Position numbers and translations under genes: made by a program
Notes under the pieces: model-generated
The model's input: only the letters and a program-made list of their open reading frames with translations
Databases searched by the model: none
What the model was told of the DNA's origin: nothing
Origin: Pseudomonas sp. QS1027
Lineage (GTDB): Bacteria; Pseudomonadota; Gammaproteobacteria; Pseudomonadales; Pseudomonadaceae
Assembly: GCF_002814235.1 (NCBI RefSeq)
Contig: NZ_PHSU01000009.1
Coordinates: 62,001 to 126,000, forward strand
Length of the DNA stretch: 64,000 nt
Direction: 5' to 3'
Shown: positions 52,550-61,539 of the stretch, piece by piece
Layout: each line of letters begins with the position of its first letter
Position numbering within the stretch: the first letter of the stretch is position 1

Positions 52550-54013
52550 ATGAAAAGAAAGATGTCGGCACTTGGCAAGGCGTCGGGGTGTGTCTCTTCC
52601 CTGGCGGTCATCGCGACCCTGGTCGCCTCGCAGCATGTCGCCGCGCACGGTTATCTGAATGATCCGCCGTCCCGGGCCTTTGCTTGCCAGAAGGGCTTGA
52701 ACAAGGATTGCGGTGGCGCGCAGTACGAGCCGCATAGCGTCGGTGAAACCGCCAAGGGCTTCCCGGCTACCGGCGTGGCTGATGGCAAGATTGCCAGTGG
52801 TGGGATAGCCCTGTTCGCTGCAATGGATATCCAGTCGGCCAGCCGCTGGTACAAGACCGAAATCACTGATCGTACGATCAACTTTGACTGGTACTACAAG
52901 GCCAGCCACCCGGCAACCAAGTATGAGTACTTCATTACCCAAAACGGCTGGAACCCCAACCTGCCGTTGACACGTGCTTCGTTCGATCTGACGCCGTTCT
53001 GCTTTGTGGATGCGGGCGGTCGACAGCCCATCGACAAGCCTCAGGGCAGTGAAGGGCCGGCTCGTGAGAAACATGAGTGCCAGATTCCCGCCGACAAGAG
53101 CGGGCATCATGTGATCCTGGGCATATGGACCGTGGATGACACCGGCAGTGCGTTCCACAACGTGGTCGACGTGAATATCGTGGCCGAGGAACAGGCGCCG
53201 GATGGCTGGAAAACCGTCGGTAACATCACGCCGACCCAAGCCCTGCTGGCCGGTGACAAGGTCAAGGCCCGCGCCATGACCGGTGAGGGTGAAAGTGCCG
53301 AGTACAGCACTGAAATCACCATCGCCGACAACGAGGAGGGCAAGCCGGAGAACTGGTCGTTCAAGCTGGCCGAGCAAATCAACCGGAGCCAGACGCTGGT
53401 CCGTGCCGGTGTCCGTGGTGAAGACGGTGCCATCGAGCCGATAAAGGGCATTAACAAGCTGTTCGCCAAAGCTGAAAGTGGTGTGAATCGTTATGAACTC
53501 GATGTGCTGATGCAGGAAGACGCTGATGCGAGCATGCGGATTTCCGCTATCGGCACCAACTTTGAACTCAAGGAAGGACGCTTGGCGATGCCTTTCCCGG
53601 TGCTCACCAACCGTAAAATGGACATCAAGGCCGAGCTCTTCGATGCCGCCAACAATCCAGTGGGCACCCTGACACAACTCGTGGAGGCCGGCAGCACCTG
53701 GCTGAACATGGACGTGCGTAGCGAGCCGGGTATCCACCAGCTCAAGTTGATCGGTGTGACCGTCGATGGCGGCCGTACCACTCGTCAGGATCTGGCATCC
53801 GTGGAGCTTGGCGGTGAAGGTGGCAGCCAGGATTACGACTTCGAGTATCCGCAGGGTATCGCAAGTTATCAGCCCGGGACCAAGGTGTTGTCCAGGGACG
53901 GTAACGTCTACGAATGCAAGCCGCTCCCCGTGGGTGACTGGTGCAAGATCGACAGCCATCACTATGTGCCTGGTGTCGGATCAAACTGGACAGATGCCTG
54001 GATCGCTAAATAA
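52550..54013 (+). CDS. GbpA-like secreted chitin-active lytic polysaccharide monooxygenase (AA10) with C-terminal CBM
   Basis: A 487-residue exported copper enzyme. The signal peptide (1-32, ending HVAA) exposes His33, the N-terminal ligand of the histidine brace; the second ligand is His120 (KASHPATKYEYFIT) and the axial Phe is Phe202 (SAFHNVVDV), all aligned with CBP21. AA10 domain 33-212 contains NWNP-like NGWNPNLPLTRASFDLTPFC. Then come a GbpA domain-2 region, a further beta domain to about 425, and a CBM5/12- or CBM73-type chitin-binding domain (429-487: SYQPGTKVLSRDGNVYECKP, then NWTDAW). It oxidatively cleaves chitin and may act as a GlcNAc adhesin. GbpA and P. aeruginosa CbpD leave the cell by type II secretion, and a T2SS operon lies just downstream. 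ATG 52550 has GGAG 9 nt upstream. Confidence 0.92.
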   Translation: MKRKMSALGKASGCVSSLAVIATLVASQHVAAHGYLNDPPSRAFACQKGLNKDCGGAQYEPHSVGETAKGFPATGVADGKIASGGIALFAAMDIQSASRWYKTEITDRTINFDWYYKASHPATKYEYFITQNGWNPNLPLTRASFDLTPFCFVDAGGRQPIDKPQGSEGPAREKHECQIPADKSGHHVILGIWTVDDTGSAFHNVVDVNIVAEEQAPDGWKTVGNITPTQALLAGDKVKARAMTGEGESAEYSTEITIADNEEGKPENWSFKLAEQINRSQTLVRAGVRGEDGAIEPIKGINKLFAKAESGVNRYELDVLMQEDADASMRISAIGTNFELKEGRLAMPFPVLTNRKMDIKAELFDAANNPVGTLTQLVEAGSTWLNMDVRSEPGIHQLKLIGVTVDGGRTTRQDLASVELGGEGGSQDYDFEYPQGIASYQPGTKVLSRDGNVYECKPLPVGDWCKIDSHHYVPGVGSNWTDAWIAK

Positions 54014-54028
54014 CCCCTAAGGTTCAGC

Positions 54029-54051
54029 GCCGGGCTGTTGGGCAGCCCGGC
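54029..54051 (+). terminator. Hairpin after the LPMO gene
   Basis: A perfect 9-bp stem GCCGGGCTG-TTGGG-CAGCCCGGC lies 15 nt after the stop. It is followed by GTATTCGGTTTATT rather than a clean T-run, so it may be leaky and allow some readthrough into the b561 and gsp genes. Confidence 0.6.
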
Positions 54052-54099
54052 GTATTCGGTTTATTGGCGATACTGTTACCTGGTTTTGGGTGAGCGCGA

Positions 54100-54594
54100 T
54101 TGTTTTACTCTAGAACGCAAATCTTTCTTCACTGGCTGTCAGCCGTCGTTATTTTGTGGGCGCTGATCAGTGGCTTTTATATGGCCTTTTTGAATACTTC
54201 GCCAGTGCTTAAAGAAACTGTAGGTTCTTTTAATGTGTCTGTCACGGCGCTGTTTATTCCGTTTTTTATTGTCAGGATTTTTCTTTCTTTTCTTTCGAGG
54301 GGACAGATTGACCGAACACTCGCGCAGTGGACGGCTTTTTGGGTTCATAAAGTTATTTATCTGGTGACCGGCTTCGTATTGGCAACCGGAGTCATGATGA
54401 TGGACCGGGCCATCAATCCATTTGGCCTTTTCTTGATCCCTGCCCCTATTGAAAATGTCGCACTCGTCGCTGTTTTCAAAAAGGTCCACGATGTTTCCTG
54501 CGTTGTTCTGGCAGTCCTGATGGTGTTGCATATTGGCGCTGTTATCCGCCATGAAGTTTCCGGTCATCGAATACTCCGGCGGATGCTGTGGTGA
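54100..54594 (+). CDS. Cytochrome b561-family membrane protein
   Basis: A 164-residue four-span protein of the bacterial b561 family, haem-b proteins that move electrons between quinone and other partners (E. coli CybB is a superoxide oxidase). The family N-terminus FYSRTQIFLHWLSAV needs the TTG at 54100; no ATG or GTG is near. Candidate ligands are His11 (TM1), His83, His130 and His144; the TM2 position where a ligand is usual seems to be Asn45 (GSFNVSV), so one haem may be lost. GC is about 41% (hand count of 54121-54300), far below its neighbours. Its stop overlaps the gspC start by 7 nt, making it the first gene of the T2SS operon. Confidence 0.8.
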   Translation: MFYSRTQIFLHWLSAVVILWALISGFYMAFLNTSPVLKETVGSFNVSVTALFIPFFIVRIFLSFLSRGQIDRTLAQWTAFWVHKVIYLVTGFVLATGVMMMDRAINPFGLFLIPAPIENVALVAVFKKVHDVSCVVLAVLMVLHIGAVIRHEVSGHRILRRMLW

Positions 54595-55130
54595 GTGGGC
54601 GAACCCTGAAGGACCGAATGGGCATCCTGAGCCTGGCGTTATGTGCGTTGCCGCTGGGTTATGCCGCGCTGTCGTTGTGGGGCGAACGGGCGTTTCGTCA
54701 GGCATTGCCGACGTTACCCACGGTGCAGGCCAACAGCCGGGCCGTGCCTGCCGAACGTGTGCCGCTCAATCATGCCGCCGTTGCCACGGTCATGGGGCTG
54801 GCGGCCCAGGGGGCTTTGGCCCGCAGCGCCGAGCCCTTGAAGTTGCGGGCCAGCTTTGTCTCCAGCGTCGGCGACTCCCGTGCCTTGCTGGCGGGGGCCG
54901 AGGGCCAGCGGATCTACCGGGTGGGGGAAAGCCTGCCGGGGGGCAGCATCCTGCGTCGGATCGAGAGCGGCCGGGTGGTGCTCTGGCGCAATGGTCGCGA
55001 GGAGCTGTTGGCTCTGGAACCGCCGGGCCGTACCACCTTGCAGAGGCTCAACGGGCCCGTGCCTGACGCCGCCGTCCCGGCTTCTTCCCTTTATCTTCGA
55101 CCGACGGCCACGCAGCGCCAGAGTGAGTAA
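54588..55130 (+). CDS. gspC: Type II secretion protein GspC (short form)
   Basis: A 180-residue inner-membrane protein that links the assembly platform to the secretin. The basic RTLKDR start and membrane helix (about 12-32, GILSLALCALPLGYAALSLW) are followed by a linker and an HR domain (about 72-147: LKLRASFVSSVGDSRALLAG, YRVGESLPGGSILRRI, GRVVLWRNGREELLAL). After it only about 30 residues remain: the PDZ or coiled-coil C-terminal domain of longer GspC proteins is absent. The start is GTG 54588 or 54591, or less likely ATG 54618; all lie near the b561 stop. Confidence 0.85.
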   Translation: MVSGRTLKDRMGILSLALCALPLGYAALSLWGERAFRQALPTLPTVQANSRAVPAERVPLNHAAVATVMGLAAQGALARSAEPLKLRASFVSSVGDSRALLAGAEGQRIYRVGESLPGGSILRRIESGRVVLWRNGREELLALEPPGRTTLQRLNGPVPDAAVPASSLYLRPTATQRQSE

Positions 55131-57041
55131 ATGAACCGATCCTTCAAATCCGCCCGGCGCTGCCTGACGTTCTTGAGCCTGGTCGCCAGCCTGCTGTTGG
55201 CGCCGGGCCTGCGGGCCGACGAGCCGCAATGGCAACTGGCGATGAACGATGCCGAGTTGCGCGATGTGGTGCGGGAAATGTCCTCGATTCTCGGTACCAC
55301 GGTGGTGCTCGACCCGCGGGTGCAGGGGCGGATCACGGTCCTTTCCGAACAGGCCCTGGACCGTGAAGGGGTGCGTCGGCTGTTCTATTCGGTGCTCGAC
55401 GCGCATAACTTCACGGTGATCGACGAAGGCGACCGCATTCTTATCGCGCCGGTGGCCGATGCCCGTACCCGCGCCAGCAGCGTCAATAGTGCCAATGCCC
55501 TGGGCGGCCAGTTCGTCACCGAGGTGGTGGCGCTGGGCAGCAGCGTCGCGGCGGATATCGCCGGGCTGGTGCGGCCACTGGTCTCGGTCAACGGTTATGT
55601 CGGTCCGTCGGCGTCGGCCAATGCCCTGGTCATCACCGATAGCGCGGCGAATGTCCGACGCATCGCGAAGATCGTCCGGCAGTTGGACCTCGGGCAGAAG
55701 AATGCCCATGACGTCATCCAGTTGCGTCACGGTCTGGCCAATGAGTTGGCGCGGATGATGGAGCAATCCCTGGGCCGGCAAGGCGCCGAATCGGGGAGCC
55801 AGGTCATCGCCGATTCGCGCAACAACCGCCTGGTGATCATCGGCACCCAGGACGTACGCAAGCGCCTGATGGACCTTGCCCGTTCCCTCGACACCCCGGC
55901 GGCGAGCGTGGCCGACAATGCCCGGGTGATCCGTCTGCGGCACAGTGACGCCAAGCAGTTGGCCGAGGTGCTGGATGCCATGGGGCAGGGACTCGGTCAG
56001 GAAGCCGGCGCTGCCGCCAATCGCGACGCGACCACCGCCAAGGCCTTGGTCAAGGCCGACGAAAGCCAGAACGCCCTGGTGCTGATCGCCGAACCGAGCC
56101 AGATCCGCACCCTGGAAAACATTGTCCGGCAACTCGACCAGCCGCGTTCGCAGGTGTTGATCCATGCGGCGATTGTCGAGATTTCCGGGGATATCAACGA
56201 AGCCCTGGGCGTGCAGTGGGGCGGCAAGTCCGGCAGCATCGAGGGCGGGATCACCTTTGCCGGCGCCAATATCACCCTGCCCAAGCTCAGTGGCAGCAAT
56301 GCCACGCTTCCCGATGGTGCCGTGTTGCGTGTCGGTAATGATCGTTTCGGCATGCTGGTGTCCGCCCTGGCGAGCAACACCCGCAACAACGTGCTGTCCA
56401 CCCCCAGCCTGTTGACCCTGGACAACCAGGAAGCGGAGATCCTGGTCGGCCAGAACGTGCCGTTCAAGAGCGGTTCCTACCAGCCCTCCGATGACGGCAA
56501 CGGCAAGCCCTACAACACGGTCACGCGCCATGATATCGGGATCAAGCTGAAGATCCGCCCGCATATCAATGAAGGTTCGACCCTGCGTCTGCAGGTCGAG
56601 CAGGAAAACTCCGAGCTGGCCAAGAGTGCGGAAATCACCGATGACCTGATCACCAACAAACGTGCCCTGAAGAGCACCATCCTGGCCGACGACGGCGAGA
56701 TCATCGTGATCGGCGGGCTGATCAAGGACAGCGTCCGTGTCCAGGAAAGCGGTGTGCCGCTGCTGCGCGATATCCCGTACCTGGGTGCCCTGTTTCGCTG
56801 GAACAGCGAGAGGCATGAAAAAACCAATCTGATGGTGTTCCTGCGGCCGACCATCGTCCGCTCCAAGGAAGATATCTCCGAAGTCAGCGAGCAGCGCTAC
56901 AACAGCCTGCGCCAGCTCAGTCAGCCCGCCGCCGGGAAGAGCAACTCGCTGTTGCTGCCGCGTGAGGCCCGGCAACTGTTCGACGGTGGCGACGCGGAGC
57001 CGGCGATCGACTTGCGACGGCAGAAGGTCGGGGCGCCATGA
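55131..57041 (+). CDS. gspD: Type II secretion system secretin GspD
   Basis: A 636-residue outer-membrane channel. The signal peptide ends LLLAPGLRA (about 29); N0 follows (WQLAMNDAELRDVVREMSSI), then N1-N3 repeats (NALVITDSAANVRRIAKIVR; ARMMEQSLG; IRTLENIVRQLDQPRSQVLI) and the secretin core with the gate region and VPLLRDIPYLGALFRW, ending in LRPTIVRSKEDI. No obvious C-terminal pilotin-binding extension of the GspS type. The ATG follows the gspC stop by 0 nt and the stop overlaps gspE by 4 nt. Confidence 0.96.
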   Translation: MNRSFKSARRCLTFLSLVASLLLAPGLRADEPQWQLAMNDAELRDVVREMSSILGTTVVLDPRVQGRITVLSEQALDREGVRRLFYSVLDAHNFTVIDEGDRILIAPVADARTRASSVNSANALGGQFVTEVVALGSSVAADIAGLVRPLVSVNGYVGPSASANALVITDSAANVRRIAKIVRQLDLGQKNAHDVIQLRHGLANELARMMEQSLGRQGAESGSQVIADSRNNRLVIIGTQDVRKRLMDLARSLDTPAASVADNARVIRLRHSDAKQLAEVLDAMGQGLGQEAGAAANRDATTAKALVKADESQNALVLIAEPSQIRTLENIVRQLDQPRSQVLIHAAIVEISGDINEALGVQWGGKSGSIEGGITFAGANITLPKLSGSNATLPDGAVLRVGNDRFGMLVSALASNTRNNVLSTPSLLTLDNQEAEILVGQNVPFKSGSYQPSDDGNGKPYNTVTRHDIGIKLKIRPHINEGSTLRLQVEQENSELAKSAEITDDLITNKRALKSTILADDGEIIVIGGLIKDSVRVQESGVPLLRDIPYLGALFRWNSERHEKTNLMVFLRPTIVRSKEDISEVSEQRYNSLRQLSQPAAGKSNSLLLPREARQLFDGGDAEPAIDLRRQKVGAP

Positions 57042-58501
57042 CACCACGCCTGCCGTTCGGCTTTGCCCGTCGCTATGGGATCTTGCTGGAGCAGCAGGGC
57101 GAGGCGGCGTGCCTGGTGATTCGCGCCGACACGCCGTTGAGCGCCGTCTCCGAGGCCCGTCGCCTGATCGCCGGCGAACTGCCGTTGCAGTTGCTCGACG
57201 AGCCGGTGTTCGCCGCTCGCCTCGCCGCGGCCTACAGCGACGGCCATAGCGCGGCGCAGCAGGTGGCCCAGGGCCTGGACGACGAACTCGACCTGATGAG
57301 CCTGGCCGAACAACTGCCGCAGACCGCCGACCTGCTGGAGCAGGAAGGCGACGCGCCGATCATCCGCCTGATCAACGCGCTGCTCGGCGAAGCGGTACGC
57401 GAGAAAGCCTCGGATGTGCACCTGGAGACTTTCGAGCACAGCCTGTCGGTGCGTATGCGCATCGACGGCCAACTGCGTGAAGTGCTCAAGCCGAGGCGTG
57501 AGCTGGCCAACCTGCTGGTGTCGCGGATCAAGGTCATGGCCCGGCTGGACATCGCCGAAAAGCGCGTGCCCCAGGATGGCCGGATTGCCCTGCGGCTGGC
57601 CGGGCACGAAGTCGACGTGCGGGTTTCCACCTTGCCCTCGGCCCACGGTGAACGGGTGGTCCTGCGCCTGCTGGACAAACAGGCCGGGCGCCTCGATCTG
57701 CAGCGCCTCGGCATGCCGGCACAGGCCCTGGAGCGCTTCCAGCGCATTCTCGGCAAACCCCACGGTATCTTCCTGGTCACCGGCCCCACCGGCTCGGGCA
57801 AGACCACCAGCCTCTACGCGGCGCTGAGCAGTCTCAACGACCAGACCCGCAATATCCTCACCGTCGAAGACCCCATCGAGTACCACCTGCCGGGCATCGG
57901 CCAGACGCCGGTCAACCCCAAGGTCGAGATGACTTTTGCCCGGGGGTTGCGGGCGATCCTGCGCCAGGACCCGGATGTGGTCATGGTCGGCGAGATCCGT
58001 GACCGCGAAACCGCCGAGATCGCCGTGCAGGCGTCGCTGACCGGGCATCTGGTGCTGTCGACCCTGCACACCAACAGCGCGGTGGGCGCGGTCACTCGGT
58101 TGCTGGACATGGGCGTGGATGCGTATCTGCTGGCGTCGTCCCTGGTCGGGGTGCTGGCCCAGAGGTTGGTACGCACTCTGTGCCGCGAGTGCAAGAGCGA
58201 CTATGTGGCGGACACGGCTGCCTGCCAGCGCCTGGGCGTCGACTCGAGCAACCCGCCGAGACTGTTCCGGGCCAAGGGCTGCGAGCATTGCCAGCAAGGC
58301 TATCGCGGCCGTATCGGGCTCTACGAACTGATCGGTATCACCCCGGCCCTGGCGGTACTTATCCACAACGGCGCCAGCGAGCCCGAACTGGTCCGTGAGG
58401 CCCGCATGACATCGCGCAGCCTGTTCCAGGATGGTCAACGACTGGTCCTCGAAGGCAGCACCAGCCTCGATGAACTGCTGCGCGTGACCCAGGAGGACTG
58501 A
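57038..58501 (+). CDS. gspE: Type II secretion ATPase GspE
   Basis: A 487-residue hexameric ATPase powering pseudopilus assembly from the cytoplasmic face. The N1E/N2E domain (1-100) binds GspL; Walker A is GPTGSGKTT (249-257), the Asp box VEDPIEYHLPG, Walker B DPDVVMVGEIRD, and the His box TGHLVLSTLHTN. A zinc tetracysteine site, Cys382/Cys385/Cys415/Cys418, is complete, as in classical GspE. Length typical. Confidence 0.97.
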   Translation: MTPRLPFGFARRYGILLEQQGEAACLVIRADTPLSAVSEARRLIAGELPLQLLDEPVFAARLAAAYSDGHSAAQQVAQGLDDELDLMSLAEQLPQTADLLEQEGDAPIIRLINALLGEAVREKASDVHLETFEHSLSVRMRIDGQLREVLKPRRELANLLVSRIKVMARLDIAEKRVPQDGRIALRLAGHEVDVRVSTLPSAHGERVVLRLLDKQAGRLDLQRLGMPAQALERFQRILGKPHGIFLVTGPTGSGKTTSLYAALSSLNDQTRNILTVEDPIEYHLPGIGQTPVNPKVEMTFARGLRAILRQDPDVVMVGEIRDRETAEIAVQASLTGHLVLSTLHTNSAVGAVTRLLDMGVDAYLLASSLVGVLAQRLVRTLCRECKSDYVADTAACQRLGVDSSNPPRLFRAKGCEHCQQGYRGRIGLYELIGITPALAVLIHNGASEPELVREARMTSRSLFQDGQRLVLEGSTSLDELLRVTQED

Positions 58502-58503
58502 GG

Positions 58504-59715
58504 ATGCCGACGTTCGACTACCAGGCCCAGGATGCCAACGGTCGTCGCTGTCGCGGTCAGCAGGAGGCCGACAGCCCGCGTCATGCCCGCCAGTTGCTAC
58601 GTGAGCGCGGGCTGTTGCCGACGCAGCTGAAAAGCGCGCGTGGGCAGACGGGGACGGGCAACGGCGCCCAGCGCTCGGCCGGCTTGAAGGCCAGTGAACT
58701 GGCCTTGCTGACGTTGCAACTGTCGACCCTGATCCAGGCCGGCCTGCCGCTGGAAGAAGCGTTGCGGGCGGTGGCGGCGCAGAGCGAAAAGCGCCGGGTC
58801 AGCAACCTGCTGGCGGCGCTGCGCAGCCGGGTCATGGAAGGTTATGACCTGGCCTCGGCGCTCGCCGGTTTTCCCAAGGCGTTCCCGGACATGTTCCGCG
58901 CGAGCATTGCCGCCGGCGAACGCTCCGGACACCTGGGCCCGGTGCTCGAACAGCTGGCCGAGTATACCGAGGCCCGCCAGCAAGCCCGGCAGAAGATCCA
59001 GATGGCGCTGGTCTATCCGATGATCCTGCTGTTTGCCTCGCTGGCCATCGTCGCCGGATTGCTCGGTTATGTGGTGCCGGATGTGGTGAAGGTCTTTATC
59101 AACAACGGCCAGGCCCTGCCCCTGCTGACCCAGGGCCTGATTGCCCTGAGTAGCGGTCTGCAGCGTTACGGCTGGCTGCTGCTGATCGGGCTGGTGGCGT
59201 TGACCTTGCTGGTGCGCTGGGCGCTGGCGCGTCCCGCCGTGCGTTGGCGCTGGCATGCCTGGTTGCTGCGTGCGCCGCTGATCGGCGGTGTTCTCAAGGC
59301 GATGGAGGCGTCCCGTTTCGCCAGCACCCTGGCGCTGCTCGGCAAGAGCGCCGTGCCTCTGGTGGACGCCCTGGAAATCGCCGCGGCGGTGATCGGCAAC
59401 CTGCCGATTCGCGCGCGCATGGGGGAGGTCGCGCGCTCGGTGCGCGAGGGCGGCACCCTGACCCGTGGCCTGGAGCGCAGCGGTGATATCCCGCCGCTGA
59501 TGCTGCACATGATCGCCAGCGGCGAGCGCGCGGGCGAACTCGACCGGATGCTCGCCCGCGCCGCCGAGCAGCAGGAGAAAACCCTCGCGGCGCGGATCGC
59601 CCTGGTGGTGAGCCTGTTCGAGCCGGCGATGCTGGTGCTGATGGGCGTCATAGTGCTGTTGATCGTCATGGCGATTCTGTTGCCGATTCTTAGCCTCAAC
59701 CAACTGGTGAACTGA
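58504..59715 (+). CDS. gspF: Type II secretion inner-membrane platform protein GspF
   Basis: A 403-residue protein with two tandem T2SSF helical cytoplasmic domains and three membrane spans (near 168-190, 220-240 and 370-395). MPTFDYQAQDANGRRCRG is the usual start, and IAAGERSGHLGPVLEQLAEY and IASGERAGELDRMLARAAE are the paired repeat signatures. It is the platform turned by GspE. It starts 2 nt after gspE. Confidence 0.96.
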   Translation: MPTFDYQAQDANGRRCRGQQEADSPRHARQLLRERGLLPTQLKSARGQTGTGNGAQRSAGLKASELALLTLQLSTLIQAGLPLEEALRAVAAQSEKRRVSNLLAALRSRVMEGYDLASALAGFPKAFPDMFRASIAAGERSGHLGPVLEQLAEYTEARQQARQKIQMALVYPMILLFASLAIVAGLLGYVVPDVVKVFINNGQALPLLTQGLIALSSGLQRYGWLLLIGLVALTLLVRWALARPAVRWRWHAWLLRAPLIGGVLKAMEASRFASTLALLGKSAVPLVDALEIAAAVIGNLPIRARMGEVARSVREGGTLTRGLERSGDIPPLMLHMIASGERAGELDRMLARAAEQQEKTLAARIALVVSLFEPAMLVLMGVIVLLIVMAILLPILSLNQLVN

Positions 59716-59719
59716 TCTT

Positions 59720-60160
59720 ATGAAAACCTCTGGAACACAGCGACAGGGTGGTTTCACCCTGATCGAAATCATGGTCGTGGTGGTGATCATCGGTGTGCTC
59801 GGCGCGATGGTGCTGCCGCAGTTCATGAGCCGCCCGGACCAGGCCAAGGTCACTGCGGCCCGCGCCGATATCAAGGCCGTCGGCACCGCGCTGGAAATGT
59901 ACCGCCTCGATAATTTCCAGTACCCCTCGACCCAGCAGGGGCTGGAGGCGCTGGTCAAGCGACCGCTGGGCGTGCCCGAGCCACGGAACTGGAACCCCCA
60001 GGGCTACTTGAAAAGCCTGCCGGTCGATCCCTGGGGCACGCCTTACCAGTACCTGAGCCCAGGCACCCGGAGCAAGGGCTATGACCTGTATTCCTTCGGC
60101 TCCGATGGCGTGTCCGGCGGTGAAGATTTTGCCGCCGATATCGGCAACTGGAGCGATTGA
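59720..60160 (+). CDS. gspG: Major pseudopilin GspG
   Basis: A 146-residue major subunit of the T2SS pseudopilus. The class III leader MKTSGTQRQGG is cleaved by prepilin peptidase before FTLIEIMVVVVIIGVLGAMV (Phe+1, Glu+5), and the C-terminal globular domain has TQQGLEALV, WGTPYQY and DGVSGGEDFAADIGNW, the calcium-loop region. No prepilin peptidase gene is in this cluster, so PilD encoded elsewhere is presumably used. Confidence 0.97.
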   Translation: MKTSGTQRQGGFTLIEIMVVVVIIGVLGAMVLPQFMSRPDQAKVTAARADIKAVGTALEMYRLDNFQYPSTQQGLEALVKRPLGVPEPRNWNPQGYLKSLPVDPWGTPYQYLSPGTRSKGYDLYSFGSDGVSGGEDFAADIGNWSD

Positions 60161-60163
60161 TCC

Positions 60164-60634
60164 ATGCCCGCACGTTCCCGTGGTTTCACCTTGCTGGAGT
60201 TGCTGGTGTCCATGGTGGTGATCGGCGTGCTGGCCGGCATGATCGCCGTGAGCATGAACCCCAGCCCGGTGCGTCAGGCTCGCCAGGAGGCCGGAGCCTT
60301 GGTGCACCTGCTGCAACAGCTGCGTGAATACGCGGTGGTCAACAGTCAGGAATATGGCTTGCGGATCGGTGCCGAGGGTTATCAGGTGATGGTCTTCGAA
60401 CGACCCGACTGGCGCCCGGCGGGGGCGGCCTATCGCCTGCCCGCCGGGCTGTATTTTCGCCTGGAGCTGGAAGGCCGTCCGCTGAAGCTGGGCGACCGGG
60501 TCAACCAGCCGCAATTGCTGGTGCTGAGCAGCGATGAAATGAGTGCCTTCACCCTGCATTACGAATCCGCGCAGCGGCGCTGGTTGAGTGTGTCCGGTGA
60601 CGGCCTGGGTGATCCGGCCATCGATGAAAGCTGA
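60164..60634 (+). CDS. gspH: Minor pseudopilin GspH
   Basis: A 156-residue minor pseudopilin. The short leader MPARSRG precedes FTLLELLVSMVVIGVLAGMI (Glu+5 present). The globular domain has the GspH pattern: RQARQEAGALVHLLQQLREYAVVNSQEYGLRIGAEGY, followed by beta strands. It starts 3 nt after gspG and overlaps gspI by 11 nt. Confidence 0.9.
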   Translation: MPARSRGFTLLELLVSMVVIGVLAGMIAVSMNPSPVRQARQEAGALVHLLQQLREYAVVNSQEYGLRIGAEGYQVMVFERPDWRPAGAAYRLPAGLYFRLELEGRPLKLGDRVNQPQLLVLSSDEMSAFTLHYESAQRRWLSVSGDGLGDPAIDES

Positions 60635-60989
60635 GTCGGGGTTTACCTTGCTGGAGGTGATGATCGCCCTGGCGATCTTTGCCGTACTGGCGGCCAGCGT
60701 ACTGTCCGCCAGCCAGTTCGTGGTGCAGCAGAGCGGCACGTTGCAGGAGCGTTTGTTCGCCACCTGGCTGGCGGACAATCAGTTGAATGAACTGCGCTTG
60801 CAGGCGCCCCCGGCCAAGGGCCGACAACAGCAAAGCCTGCGCTTCGACCAGCGCGAATGGCGCCTGGAACAGATTGTCACGCAGGCCTCGGACCCGCGTT
60901 TGCTCAAGGTCGAGATCGTCGTGCGCTTGGGTAATGGCGGGCCACCGTTGCACCACGCCAGTGCCTGGCTGCGGGCTCGGAATGAATAG
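60624..60989 (+). CDS. gspI: Minor pseudopilin GspI
   Basis: A 121-residue minor pseudopilin of the tip complex: leader MKAESG, then FTLLEVMIALAIFAVLAASV (Glu+5), and the GspI signature LFATWLADNQLNELRLQ. It nucleates the GspI-J-K tip. The ATG lies inside the end of gspH (11-nt overlap), and the stop overlaps gspJ by 8 nt. A longer frame from 60588 is not needed. Confidence 0.93.
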   Translation: MKAESGFTLLEVMIALAIFAVLAASVLSASQFVVQQSGTLQERLFATWLADNQLNELRLQAPPAKGRQQQSLRFDQREWRLEQIVTQASDPRLLKVEIVVRLGNGGPPLHHASAWLRARNE

Positions 60990-61539
60990 GCAGGCCGGCT
61001 TTACCCTGGTCGAACTGGTCATTGCCCTGGCAATTTTCAGCCTGATCGGCCTGGCCAGTTATCGCCTGTACGAAGGGGTGCTGATGACCCAGGCCCGGGT
61101 CAGCACGCACGAGCAGGGCTTGCGTAGCCTGCAACGGGCGATGGCGGTGCTGGAGCGCGATGTCATGCAGGCGACGATCCCCAAAGAGGGCGTGGCCGTG
61201 ACATTGAGCGAGGGGCAGTTGAACCTGCAACGCGGCAATGCGCGCAATCCACTGGATGAACCCCGCAGTGAGCGCCAGGAGATTGCCTACTGCCTGGAGG
61301 AGGGCACCTTGTGGCGTTATCGCCGCAGCCTTGATCTGCCTGAGGTTCACAAGCTGCCGGTGCTCAAGGAGGTGCGTACCTTGCAGTGGCGGCTGTATGT
61401 GGACAAGGCCGGTTGGCGCGGTGAGGGGGCGTCGACAGCGGGCCGTTCCCCGGTGCATCCGCGAGCGTTGGAAATCGTCCTGTCCGCTGGCCGCTTCGAA
61501 CAGATTCGCCGCGTCATCCTACTGCCGGAGGGCTCATGA
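60982..61539 (+). CDS. gspJ: Minor pseudopilin GspJ
   Basis: A 185-residue tip pseudopilin. The very short leader MNRQAG is followed by FTLVELVIALAIFSLIGLAS (Glu+5) and the GspJ-like SLQRAMAVLERDVMQAT and RRVILLPEG end. The ATG at 60982 lies within gspI; the upstream continuation of the frame is antiphase to gspI and discarded. Confidence 0.93.
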   Translation: MNRQAGFTLVELVIALAIFSLIGLASYRLYEGVLMTQARVSTHEQGLRSLQRAMAVLERDVMQATIPKEGVAVTLSEGQLNLQRGNARNPLDEPRSERQEIAYCLEEGTLWRYRRSLDLPEVHKLPVLKEVRTLQWRLYVDKAGWRGEGASTAGRSPVHPRALEIVLSAGRFEQIRRVILLPEGS

